In this document: piece by piece, positions 15,917-24,093 of the stretch
How the letters are laid out: every line of letters begins with the position of its first letter
How positions within the stretch are numbered: the stretch's first letter is position 1
Source of the DNA: Lachnospiraceae bacterium Zagget2
Lineage (GTDB): Bacteria > Bacillota > Clostridia > Lachnospirales > Lachnospiraceae
NCBI GenBank assembly: GCA_001941045.1
Contig: MSHD01000058.1
Location: 1 to 36,600 of the forward strand
Direction: 5' to 3'
DNA: 36,600 nucleotides
Position numbers and translations under genes: made by a program
Notes under the pieces: generated by a model
What the model was told of the DNA's origin: nothing
The model's input: the letters and a program-made list of their open reading frames with translations, nothing else
Database searches by the model: none

Positions 15917-17218
15917 CTACTCGAACACCATTGTGCTGTTCCGATCACTCATGAAAGTATCAAAATCGCCCTTCCACGGCAATGAAAAATCGTTATTTTT
16001 ATAATACTCCACGAGCGTGGTATGCAAATCTTCCTCTTTGGTAATACAAAGGATTTCTTTTGACAACTCGTTATACCGCGCTGTTTCCTTTTTATAACGT
16101 TCAATATCAAGCGATTTTAACCTTTCCAGCTCTGTCCCCAAAGCCGCATTGATTCTTTTCAGTGCCTCTAAATCCTCTGCTAGAGCGTCTTTTAATCCAA
16201 CCCTGATACAAATCTCCTTCAGGACCAGCGTCACCAGCCGGAACCATGCTATCAGATTCAAATGCATGAAAAATCCGATTGGCTCCATTCCCGAACGCAA
16301 TCCAGCGTCAATCGCATCCATAACACACAATGTCCCATTCCCCATCAACAGCATCACCCGCAGCGTCTCATGCTTTGAAGTTGGGATACACTCTTTCACC
16401 GGATACCCATACTGGAAATGCCGACGCAAGGCCCAGATGAGGCTTATAGACAAATTTGTAACTGCAACGGGAATCGCCATCGCAACCCCAAATCGAAAAT
16501 CATACCCTTCCGTAAACGCCTGCATGGCAATTTCGGATAAATCCTTCATCCCACCATCCCCGGTTTTAAATGCTCCGAGCTTACAGACTCCAAAAAATTC
16601 GTAGAATGGTATGACAATCCCCATTCCCCTGCCGTGCGCTCCAGAGCTTCCGGCAACGTCTGACATGAGATGCCCTATCCAGTTGGCGATCCCGCAGAAC
16701 AGCTTTGCTATGAAGTTTCCGCCCTGCAACTCATATGTATGCGACTGAACTGTGATAAGTTGTCCCTTCGCCACAAACGAAGAGGTGGACGTAAACTGAT
16801 TGAGAACGGAGAAGAATAATCCAACGACATCCGGCGAGTGCGCCGGAGACATCATATGATGTGTTTTCGGAGCAATATTAAACAGATCACCTACGTCGCT
16901 GGGCTTTCTCTGGTCATAATTCACCCTGTATTTGCCTTCCAGAAAGCCTATCGCGCTATTGACGTTTCCCTTGTTTTTTGCCCTGGGATTCCAGCCCATC
17001 TTTTTGGCAAAAGACATTACGGCATTATCCACCTGCTCATCTGTCCAGTTGCCAAGCGCAGAATCTCCAGGCGTTCCCACCAGAAAGATATCAATGATAC
17101 CGCCTATCGCTCCGCAGGCTACCGCGGCAAGATAGTCGTACTTATCACAGGTATCTTTCTTTGTTAATAAATCTGCATTATCCTTTGTATCGAAAACATA
17201 TTCAGGTTGTGCATACAT
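15917..17218 (-). CDS. 433-aa multi-pass membrane protein with His/Asp motifs
   Basis: Hydrophobic segments lie near residues 28-48, 125-140, 167-187, 250-270 and 310-340; a charged coiled-coil stretch follows at about 350-395. The centre contains H-H-M-M-S-P-A-H-S-P-D near 119-130 and N-W-I-G-H-L-M-S-D near 184-192. These resemble the metal-binding H-x-n-H-S and H-L-x-x-D motifs of DUF457-type membrane-bound hydrolases, which is a weak analogy. I do not recognise the family with confidence. GGGGTGA precedes the ATG. It lies directly upstream of the glycine-zipper gene, 14 bp apart. Confidence 0.6.
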   Translation of the reverse strand: MYAQPEYVFDTKDNADLLTKKDTCDKYDYLAAVACGAIGGIIDIFLVGTPGDSALGNWTDEQVDNAVMSFAKKMGWNPRAKNKGNVNSAIGFLEGKYRVNYDQRKPSDVGDLFNIAPKTHHMMSPAHSPDVVGLFFSVLNQFTSTSSFVAKGQLITVQSHTYELQGGNFIAKLFCGIANWIGHLMSDVAGSSGAHGRGMGIVIPFYEFFGVCKLGAFKTGDGGMKDLSEIAMQAFTEGYDFRFGVAMAIPVAVTNLSISLIWALRRHFQYGYPVKECIPTSKHETLRVMLLMGNGTLCVMDAIDAGLRSGMEPIGFFMHLNLIAWFRLVTLVLKEICIRVGLKDALAEDLEALKRINAALGTELERLKSLDIERYKKETARYNELSKEILCITKEEDLHTTLVEYYKNNDFSLPWKGDFDTFMSDRNSTMVFE

Positions 17219-17253
17219 ATTTCAGGTCACCCCGGCAGACGACTTACAACGCG

Positions 17254-17871
17254 CTAACAATTCTCCTTCAAATAATTTTTCAGAATCTTGAAGTTTTTCC
17301 GAATAACTTTGAGACCTCCGATAATTGTTTCTGCGATTTCTGTTAAGTCTTCTGCCATCGAATCAATATCATCCTCATCAAGAGCGTCATCCGCCAGCAT
17401 ATCCTCGCACTCTTCAAATTTCTCGTTCACAGCTTCAAGGAAATCTTCACCCAGATCCTCTTCAAGGGATAACTCTAACAATTCCATACTATCACGCCAG
17501 GCTTCAAATATACAATCCCATACTTTCAGGCTTTCAAAGAATATATTATTGGTAGCAAGGATATCCTTAGGCAAATCCATTTTTTCTATATATTTATGTT
17601 TACCGACCCACTTCCCATTACCCAAATAGGTTGTTATCAGTGCCACAGACATCAGACACATTTCCAACTCTTTCTCGTCTGTACACGGAGTAACTGTCTC
17701 CATCAAAGCTTCACATGCTACTATGTTATCTTTTAAATTTTTCCTCGTGGTTTTAATAAATTCATAAGTATCAAGCCCAGAATCTTCTAACATGTCATTG
17801 AGATAATCCATGATCTCCCAATCTCTCAAGGCGCGACACTCGTTATATAATGCCTGATATTCGTTTTTCAT
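17254..17871 (-). CDS. 205-aa acidic helical protein
   Basis: The protein is strongly acidic, above all in residues 130-180, which carry many Glu and Asp residues and a D-E-D-D-I-D run. It ends in a basic hydrophobic helix (G-L-K-V-I-R-K-N-F-K-I-L-K). Predicted structure is all helix and soluble. No family is recognised. It lies between the 86-aa gene and the 433-aa membrane protein, in the same direction, with 35 bp to the next gene. An acidic partner or immunity protein for the membrane components is possible but unsupported. Confidence 0.6.
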   Translation of the reverse strand: MKNEYQALYNECRALRDWEIMDYLNDMLEDSGLDTYEFIKTTRKNLKDNIVACEALMETVTPCTDEKELEMCLMSVALITTYLGNGKWVGKHKYIEKMDLPKDILATNNIFFESLKVWDCIFEAWRDSMELLELSLEEDLGEDFLEAVNEKFEECEDMLADDALDEDDIDSMAEDLTEIAETIIGGLKVIRKNFKILKNYLKENC

Positions 17872-17912
17872 CTTGCTAAATACTCCCCATTTATATTTTT
17901 TGACTCATCTTT

Positions 17913-18173
17913 TTACCCATCCAGTTCATGCCTGAGCCTATTTCTCTCAGCCTTTTGCTCTTCGCTCAGGAACCATTTTGCCTCCAGATCATTTAAACGG
18001 CTTCGCTTTTGAGCTATCACCCTCTCTTCTTCCGCTTTCTTTTTGTCTTCTTCTGCTTTCATTTTGTCCTTTCCATACTTGAAGGCTGCACCAATTAGAG
18101 CTGCCCCTAATGCTACTGCCGTCGTTTTTGCTGTACTTTCCTGTTTTTTAGCATCTTCCCATTCGTAACTCAT
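17913..18173 (-). CDS. 86-aa coiled-coil protein with one hydrophobic segment
   Basis: A short N-terminal hydrophilic part is followed by a weak hydrophobic segment (T-A-V-A-L-G-A-A-L-I-G-A-A-F, residues 19-32) and a long charged coiled coil rich in Lys, Glu and Arg. This layout suits a membrane-tethered rod. GGTGGAGG precedes the ATG. Its first 26 bp overlap the end of the 303-aa gene, so the two are translationally linked. The family is not recognised. Confidence 0.6.
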   Translation of the reverse strand: MSYEWEDAKKQESTAKTTAVALGAALIGAAFKYGKDKMKAEEDKKKAEEERVIAQKRSRLNDLEAKWFLSEEQKAERNRLRHELDG

Positions 18174-19059
18174 GTTTGTCCTCCACCTTAATTAAAATAT
18201 TATCGTTGAAATCTTCAATTTGTGTTTTCAGTTTTCCTATAAAGCCGATATACTCTGGTATTTTTTCTTCCCAGAAAAGGTCTTTATTGTGATTCCAGCC
18301 CTCCATCCTGTCAAATTGCTCTATTGCAAAACTCTCGAAGAAAGATTCTGCACCATTCAGACAGGCCGCAGCCATCTTCTTTTCCCCAAGCCGTAGACAA
18401 ATCTCGGTGTTAATTGCCAGTCCTCGTATATATAACTCCACCGACTTTCGTGCTTCATCTTCCCATGCCAACGCTGTATCGGTTTTTATTTTAAATAGCC
18501 TTACCTTCGGATCTTTTGGAATATTACAAATATCATTCACTCTTTTACTGATTTGGCTTTTAAGCGCCTCCGTTGCAGCGTTTAAATCAGTTCTGTAATT
18601 GATAAGACTAAGCATACGCACAGAGGTTGCTTCCCGCTCTCCACTTTTCAGGTAGTTTTCTGCTGCTGTAATTTTAGCGGCTCTGTCACTCCAAAACTGA
18701 TAATTCAGATCAACAACCGCCGATTGTATCTTGTCAAACTCGCTCAATATATATTCTATTGAAAACGCAATCTCTTCTTTTAAATCCTTCGGCACATACA
18801 TGATTAGTGTATCTTTGTCAAAAGCAAATTCTGGTTCTGTGCCTTCGCCTGACTCTTTTTCTTCAATCTGAACATCTTCTACTATTTGAGGTATATGCGT
18901 TCCAATAATTGGCAACCGTTTCAATAGAGGAAGTGTCTTTTTTATTTCTTTCAGATTCACCTTCCCATCATCATTCAATATTTCATAACCATATTTTTCT
19001 TTTATAAGACTATTGACTGTTTTCATCGCCTCTTGCGAGTTTAGTGCTTCCATATCCAC
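18148..19059 (-). CDS. 303-aa helical protein of the WYL-headed operon
   Basis: This soluble mixed-charge protein is mostly helix after residue 75. An early linker (about 45-75) with L-P-L-L-K-R-L-P-I-I-G-T is followed by an acidic stretch. I see no catalytic motif and recognise no family. It starts 12 bp after the WYL regulator and overlaps the 86-aa gene, which places it as the first structural gene of the operon. Confidence 0.6.
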   Translation of the reverse strand: MDMEALNSQEAMKTVNSLIKEKYGYEILNDDGKVNLKEIKKTLPLLKRLPIIGTHIPQIVEDVQIEEKESGEGTEPEFAFDKDTLIMYVPKDLKEEIAFSIEYILSEFDKIQSAVVDLNYQFWSDRAAKITAAENYLKSGEREATSVRMLSLINYRTDLNAATEALKSQISKRVNDICNIPKDPKVRLFKIKTDTALAWEDEARKSVELYIRGLAINTEICLRLGEKKMAAACLNGAESFFESFAIEQFDRMEGWNHNKDLFWEEKIPEYIGFIGKLKTQIEDFNDNILIKVEDKHELRMGRC

Positions 19060-19071
19060 CTTCCCTTTCTC

Positions 19072-20049
19072 TCATGTTTTGTAATTACCTTTTATCGCAT
19101 CCAGTTCCTTCTTCATATCTTCCACCAGCTGCTTCGGCGCCAGCACCTTCACCCAACTTCCCTGTCCCAACAGTTCCATGAGCGTCCCCCGGCTGTACTC
19201 CACCTGTGCCGTGATCTCCGCCCCGTTTTCGTCCTGCTTCACGACCTCCGCCGCCGCAAACTTGTCCAGAATGGCTTCCACCGATGGTCCTGTGTAGAGA
19301 AACCGGATTCTCGTGTGCTTGCCCATGAACATGTTCTGGTTATACTGCTTCACCAGTTCAAGCTTGCGACGGTCCTCCAGGCCGATCGGAATCCGCTCCT
19401 CAAGCGGCTCTGCCTCACAGATGCGGTCTATGCGGTAATAGATCACCTTCCTGTCTTCCTTGTCGGCTCTGCAAGCCAGCAGATAGAAATAGAAGCGGTC
19501 GAACTGGGTCGCAATCGGATATAATATCCGCTCCACGCGTTCTCCGTCCAGGCGCTCATATACAATGCGAACTGTATGTCCACTCCGGATGGTCTCCTCC
19601 AGCAGCCACATCCGCTCGGCAACGACGCTATAGGTGTCTTTCCCAACCGGATAGTAGCCGTCCAGCTCACGCTTGCAGCTCTCCCGCAGGAACTCCTGCT
19701 GCTCCTTCGTATTATAAGCTGCCAGCCTTCCCAGCAGACTGTTCAGGCTTAGCTTATCTAATGCCCGGCTGCCGAGAAGGACTTTCAGGATCAGAAGCAG
19801 ATCACGCGCCTGTACCATATCCTGGCTCGACAGACGATAAGAGTGTTCCTGCTTGTTACACCGTAGTTCCAGATCCCCCGTCAGCTCACGATATTCCGAC
19901 AGGAAGGAACGGATCGCACTGATATCCCGCTGAATACTTTTGGTCGAGACTTCATACTCTTCCGCGCAGTCCTGAATGGCGATCTTTTCCCCACGCATGA
20001 GCCGGTACAGGATAGACAGAACGCGTCCGGTTTTGCTCAGCTTTTTCAC
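19072..20049 (-). CDS. WYL-domain transcriptional regulator
   Basis: This 325-aa protein has an N-terminal winged helix-turn-helix (about 1-65, with A-E-E-Y-E-V-S-T-K-S-I-Q-R-D-I near 28-42). A WYL domain follows (about 150-235, ending Y-Y-R-I-D-R-I), then a C-terminal WCX extension. WYL regulators often control defence genes and sense nucleic acids or small ligands. GTG is the start, with AGGGGG upstream. It is the promoter-proximal gene of the operon running to 14165 and faces the divergent XRE gene across a 131-bp region with candidate operators. Confidence 0.88.
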   Translation of the reverse strand: MKKLSKTGRVLSILYRLMRGEKIAIQDCAEEYEVSTKSIQRDISAIRSFLSEYRELTGDLELRCNKQEHSYRLSSQDMVQARDLLLILKVLLGSRALDKLSLNSLLGRLAAYNTKEQQEFLRESCKRELDGYYPVGKDTYSVVAERMWLLEETIRSGHTVRIVYERLDGERVERILYPIATQFDRFYFYLLACRADKEDRKVIYYRIDRICEAEPLEERIPIGLEDRRKLELVKQYNQNMFMGKHTRIRFLYTGPSVEAILDKFAAAEVVKQDENGAEITAQVEYSRGTLMELLGQGSWVKVLAPKQLVEDMKKELDAIKGNYKT

Positions 20050-20091
20050 GGATACCCCCTTTTTTCATGATTATTAAAAATATTTTACCCT

Positions 20092-20125
20092 TTTCTATAG
20101 CATTTTGCAATGCTTTCTATAGCAT
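20092..20125. promoter_or_regulatory. Candidate operator between the WYL and XRE genes
   Basis: The 12-bp sequence TTTCTATAGCAT occurs twice, starting at 20092 and 20114, exactly 22 bp apart (two DNA turns). The palindrome AGCATTTTGCAATGCT lies across the gap at 20099-20114. This is a plausible binding site for either divergent regulator; which one binds is unknown. Confidence 0.5.
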
Positions 20126-20180
20126 ATATTTCCTTATTTTCCAAGGATTATTGGCCTATTTTAAATATGGAGGGCAGACT

Positions 20181-20519
20181 ATGGATAAGGCAACGATCAA
20201 TTCTGTTTCGCAAAATATCAAAAAATATCGGATTCTCAACAAAATGACCCAGGAACAGCTTGCCGAGCGCATGAACCTGGATACGCAATACTATGCCCAG
20301 TTGGAGCGCGGCGAACGTAATTTCACGTTGGAAAAGATCATCCTGGCCTGTTCTATTTTCCATGTAGGTATCGAAGATATCGTGGTGCTTCCACAAGTCG
20401 AACGTCCGGATAACGCGCAGGCGATACAGCAACTTATTCCCCGGTTGGAAACACTCTCCACTTCCCAGCTGCTCCTTGTCGAAAAGTTCATCACGGAAGT
20501 GCTGCCTTACGTCAAGTAG
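20181..20519 (+). CDS. XRE-family helix-turn-helix regulator
   Basis: This 112-aa protein has a standard XRE helix-turn-helix at residues 13-70 (Y-R-I-L-N-K-M-T-Q-E-Q-L-A-E-R, then Y-Y-A-Q-L-E-R-G-E-R), followed by a short helical tail. It resembles the small repressors of integrative elements. The ATG at 20181 follows GGAGGG; the longer frame from 20067 is rejected because it includes an unrelated hydrophobic leader. It is divergent from the WYL gene and its 3' end overlaps the convergent membrane-protein gene by 8 bp. Confidence 0.85.
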   Translation: MDKATINSVSQNIKKYRILNKMTQEQLAERMNLDTQYYAQLERGERNFTLEKIILACSIFHVGIEDIVVLPQVERPDNAQAIQQLIPRLETLSTSQLLLVEKFITEVLPYVK

Positions 20520-21057
20520 ATGCCTGATCTGACCCTATTCGACTGATCAGCGTATGGCTCCCTGACGCAAAATATCCAAACCCTACAGCAATACAGATTT
20601 TCCCACACAGCGACGGTGACCAAAAAAGGCCCTGGATATAAAACAGAATACCGCATAAGAATTCTGCCTTCGCGAGCATCCTCCCTGATTCATTCAGAAG
20701 TCCCAGAAAGCCGGCCAAAATCGTAATCACTCCCACTAACAGGCCAAGTGTTCTGAGTTCTGAACCCTGCATACTGACATAGCCAATCAGACAGATCGGT
20801 ATGCCAAGTACAATCCGTACAATATGAATTGTCTTGCATCTTGTCCAGTCCGTCTTGCCCAGCAGTTCCCTCACGATCTGTATAATTCCGGTACTTCCGA
20901 ATATAATTCCCTCAAGCAGAGCAGTTTTCCCCACCAGAGACAGAAAATCCGTCCTTGCATAGAAAAGGAGCATCACGCCTATCACTCCATTGTCAATTCC
21001 TATCTCCCTTCGGATTCTCGTTCGCATTTCTTCCGGTGTGTATTCTTCTAAAAACAT
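20512..21057 (-). CDS. 181-aa multi-pass membrane protein
   Basis: About five hydrophobic helices follow a ~25-residue charged N-terminus (E-E-Y-T-P-E-E-M-R-T-R-I-R-R-E). The sequence resembles small HdeD/DUF308-like membrane proteins in length and helix spacing, but no motif confirms this. The start is the second of two adjacent ATGs because GAGAGGG is better spaced from it. Its promoter carries the same palindrome-plus-11-bp arrangement as the zinc-ribbon gene, so the two are probably co-regulated. Confidence 0.65.
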   Translation of the reverse strand: MFLEEYTPEEMRTRIRREIGIDNGVIGVMLLFYARTDFLSLVGKTALLEGIIFGSTGIIQIVRELLGKTDWTRCKTIHIVRIVLGIPICLIGYVSMQGSELRTLGLLVGVITILAGFLGLLNESGRMLAKAEFLCGILFYIQGLFWSPSLCGKICIAVGFGYFASGSHTLISRIGSDQAST

Positions 21058-21126
21058 CATTTTCCCTCTCATTTCACTTATATTTATTTGCAGTCCAAAA
21101 ACTGTTTTAAGGGGTTCTATATCTGC

Positions 21127-21158
21127 ATTGTAGCATTTGGGGTGGACACATCCTGTCC
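21127..21158 (-). promoter_or_regulatory. Second GGACA-N5-TGTCC activator-type promoter
   Basis: On the minus strand GGACAGGATGTGTCC is followed after exactly 11 bp by TACAAT, as at 14067-14098. No -35 box is visible. It would drive the 181-aa membrane protein gene, leaving a leader of about 65 bases. Confidence 0.65.
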
Positions 21159-21203
21159 TTTTGATTTTTCACTTTAAAAACATTTTCCGACTACAAGCTT
21201 CCA

Positions 21204-21295
21204 ATAATTTGCCTTATGAGAAAGTCGGCAATCGGGAGCCGGTATGTATTGCGGACGAGGTGCCATTTGAGATACCGGAGGGTTGGGAATGGGTA
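21204..21295 (+). repeat. Inverted repeat 1 of the hsdS locus, left copy
   Basis: These 92 bp match the reverse complement of 25413-25504 with 4 mismatches. They encode the conserved segment just before the first target-recognition domain. Recombination here would swap the first domain. Confidence 0.85.
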
Positions 21296-21829
21296 CGGCT
21301 AGGCCAGATTGTATTTAATCACGGTCAGAAAAAACCGGAAACAGATTTTTGTTACATTGACATTGGTTCAATAGATAATAAGAATCAACGGCTTAATGCA
21401 GATGAAACCATTCTACTAGCCGCTAATGCTCCATCACGAGCAAGGAAAATTGTTGAGTATAATGACATAATCTACTCGACGGTCCGACCGTATTTACACA
21501 ATATGTGTATTATTGATCGTGAATTTAGCTTAATGCCTATAGCAAGCACAGGATTTGCGGTTCTTGCCTGTCATGCTGAACTTTTTAATGAGTTCCTTTT
21601 TTACTATATGATGGCTCCAGATTTTGATTCTTATGCCAATGATACTGACAATGCGAAGGGAGTCGCATATCCAGCAATAAACGATGAGCGTCTTTATAGA
21701 GCATTGATACCACTTCCCCCCGTTGCAGAACAATATCGGATAGTGGAAAAAATCAGGGCGCTTATCCCCTATATTAAAAAATATGACCAGGTTGAAATTT
21801 TCCTAACAAAGATGAACGAGTTGTTTCCC

Positions 21830-22024
21830 GACCAACTCAAGAAATCCATCTTGCAGCTTGCTGTTCAGGGAAAACTTGTCCCGCAAGAACCCGACGATGA
21901 ACCTGCTTCTGTTTTGCTGGAGCGCATCCGTGCAGAGAAGGAGCAGCTTATCAACGAGGGCAAGATCAAGCGGGACAAGCATGAATCTGTCATCTACAGA
22001 CGGGATAATTCTCATTATGAGAAG
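21830..22024 (+). repeat. Inverted repeat 2 (central spacer), left copy
   Basis: These 195 bp encode the central helical spacer and match the reverse complement of 24684-24878 at roughly nine in ten positions by eye. Inversion here would exchange the second target-recognition domain. Confidence 0.8.
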
Positions 22025-22053
22025 TTGGACGGAATCGAGCGCTGTATTGATGA
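22009..22053 (+). repeat. Inverted repeat 3 (45 bp, exact), left copy
   Basis: This copy is identical to the reverse complement of 24044-24088. The two copies flank the recombinase gene and lie at the start of second-domain cassettes in opposite orientations. Confidence 0.85.
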
Positions 22054-22620
22054 TGAGATACCGTTTGAGATACCGGAGGGTTGGGAGTGGGTGCGACTCC
22101 ATTCACTTGTTTCTAAAGAAATCAAGCGTGGAAAATCGCCAAAATATTCAACGCAAAAAGGAATTCAAGTTTTTGCTCAAAAATGCAATGTAAAAACTGG
22201 TGGAATTGATATGACACTTGCGAAATATCTTGACCCATCCACATTTGCGAAGTATCCGCAGGAGGAGTATTTACAAGATTATGATATTATCATCAACTCT
22301 ACGGGAAACGGCACGTTGGGGAGAATAGGTATTTTCCAGGATGCAGATCGAATAGATGATTCTATAATTGTTCCCGATTCTCATGTCACGACAGTAAGAA
22401 TGCTCCCTGGATTAAACAAAGGATACCTATTGTATGTACTAAAATATTATCAACCGTACCTTGAAAAACAAGGAACAGGTTCAACTAATCAGACAGAATT
22501 GAGACCATCAATTATCGGAGAATTGTTAATTCCAGTTTCATCTGAGGCAGAGCAATATCGTATTGTTAGAAAGATTGATACTGCGCTGTCCATTCTTAAA
22601 GGATTGTAACGCCCATCTTG

Positions 22621-22626
22621 TATAAT
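22621..22626 (+). promoter_or_regulatory. -10 box of the hsdS recombinase gene
   Basis: A perfect TATAAT lies 25 bp upstream of the recombinase ATG, after the silent hsdS stop. No good -35 box is seen at the usual distance, so the promoter is probably weak or regulated. Confidence 0.4.
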
Positions 22627-22650
22627 CATAGCGGAAGGAGGTCTTTCGCT

Positions 22651-23461
22651 ATGATAGATAAAGAACACTTTGAAAGACACTTGAGAGCTACAAACCTCTC
22701 AGAAAACACGATCTCCTCGTACCTATTCGCTGTGAGGCAATTCGATGAGCAGTACGGGGAGGCCACCAAGAAGAACCTGCGGGAGTACAAGGTCTGGCTG
22801 ATTGAAAGCTACAAACCGAAGACGGTCAATCTGAGATTGCGGGCGATCAACTGTTACCTTGAGAGCGTGGGCAAGGAGGCATGGAAGCTGCCGTTTGTTC
22901 GTGTTCAGCAGAAAGCTTTTCTTGAGAATGTAATCAGCGAAGCTGATTATACTTATTTCAAGAACTGTTTGAAGCGGGATGATGAATTATTCTGGTACTT
23001 CGTTATCCGATTCCTTGCCGCCACCGGTGCCAGAGTAAGCGAACTGATTCAAATCAAGGTCGAACACATCAAGTTGGGGTATCTGGACTTGTACTCCAAA
23101 GGAGGAAAGCTGCGGAGGATTTATATCCCCAAGGCCCTCCAAGAAGAGGCCCTTTCCTGGCTGGAAGACAAACACCAGGGAAGCGGCTTCATTTTTTTTG
23201 AACAAGTATGGCAACCGTATCACGACCAGAGGTATTTCCGGTCAGTTGAAGAAGCTGGCTGTTCGCTATGACATTGACCCAGCAGTAGTCTATCCCCATT
23301 CATTCCGGCATCGCTTCGCAAAGAGCTTTCTTGAGCGTTGCAACGACATTGCATTCCTCGCTGATCTGATGGGTCACGAGAGTATTGAAACCACCAGAAT
23401 TTATTTGCGGAAGACCGCCACGGAGCAGCGGGAAATCGTTGATAAAATCGTAGACTGGTAA
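22651..23461 (+). pseudogene. Tyrosine recombinase of the hsdS inversion locus, split by a frameshift
   Basis: The first frame (22651-23271) carries the core-binding domain and the first catalytic arginine (A-T-G-A-R-V-S-E-L). The second frame, continuing to 23461, carries H-S-F-R-H-R-F, L-M-G-H-E-S and the tyrosine in T-R-I-Y-L-R. The frames join at an eight-T run (23192-23199). Seven Ts would give an unbroken recombinase of about 270 residues, the usual size for XerC/D-like and HsdS-shuffling recombinases. GGAAGGAGG precedes the ATG. The shift could be a real inactivating mutation, a phase-variable tract, transcriptional slippage, or a sequencing error. Confidence 0.88.
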
Positions 23462-23464
23462 AGA

Positions 23465-23500
23465 AATGCGTATACATCCACGAGTGGGTGTATACGCATT
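23465..23500. terminator. Hairpin between the recombinase and hsdS cassettes
   Basis: A 16-bp stem with a 4-base loop lies between the convergent recombinase and the silent half-hsdS. It lacks a long T run but could block transcription from both sides. Confidence 0.55.
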
Positions 23501-23505
23501 CAGAA

Positions 23506-24093
23506 TTACATCTTGGAGCATATATTCATAAGCTCTGAGATTTTTGATATAATTCTGCACTGTTCAGAGATAGGCGGCACGGGAATAAAAAGATTTCGTA
23601 TTGCCTCTTGAAACAGGTTAGCTTGAGCAGTCTGCTTTGTTTTATTGCGAATCTGTAGTTGTACAGCATCCGATTGAATTGCATACATCAGATAAGCACT
23701 AACCATTTGGATAGGTGATACCATTGCAGCACTGCGAACCATGACATAATTATTGGCATCATGAATCATTGTACATCTGCCAACACTACCGGAACATGAG
23801 ATCACAATATCACCCTTTTGTGGATGACAACGCTGAGATATTCTAACAAATTCCTTTTCATCAACATAGTCTACATCATCAAGTTGTAAGTATCCATCTC
23901 TAACATTTCTTGCAGACAATAAGTAATATCCGCAAAAGTCCTGTACTCGTGTGGGTGTTTTATGCTCACCGTCCGTAATTTTGGTAGACAGAGATGAAAG
24001 CATTGCCCAACACCATGTTTGCGGTAGCTCAAACGGGATTTCGTCATCAATACAGCGCTCGATTCCGTCCAACTTCTCATAATGAGAACTCAA
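23506..24093 (-). pseudogene. hsdS: Silent half-hsdS cassette (one target-recognition domain)
   Basis: This frame starts at the conserved S-H-Y-E-K-L-D-G-I-E segment and contains only a second-position target-recognition domain and C-terminal helix. The domain (opening with L-S-T-K-I-T-D-G-E-H-K-T) differs from both other second-position domains. A possible TTG start overlaps the expressed hsdS stop and has no ribosome site. Its first 45 bp are inverted relative to the cassette at 22009. It is a third donor for the second domain of HsdS, not an independent gene. Confidence 0.8.
24044..24088 (-). repeat. Inverted repeat 3 (45 bp, exact), right copy
   Basis: Exact reverse complement of 22009-22053, at the head of the half-hsdS cassette. 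Confidence 0.85.

Larger units (their letters stand above)
21204..22609 (+). pseudogene. hsdS: Silent, 5'-truncated hsdS cassette (inverted)
   Basis: The frame starts abruptly at the conserved N-L-P-Y-E-K segment and lacks the first ~69 residues found in the expressed hsdS, including start codon and ribosome site. It then has a complete first target-recognition domain, the central helical spacer, and a second target-recognition domain ending normally at 22609. Both recognition domains differ from those of the expressed gene, while the flanking segments are nearly identical. It lies in opposite orientation to the expressed hsdS with a recombinase gene between them, so it is a storage cassette for specificity switching. 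The open frame runs on to 21137 by chance. Confidence 0.88.

Noticed and set aside
21137-21203. ATG at 21137 as the true start of the plus-strand hsdS
   Set aside because: The translated 5' extension is unrelated to HsdS and has no ribosome site; homology begins abruptly at 21204.
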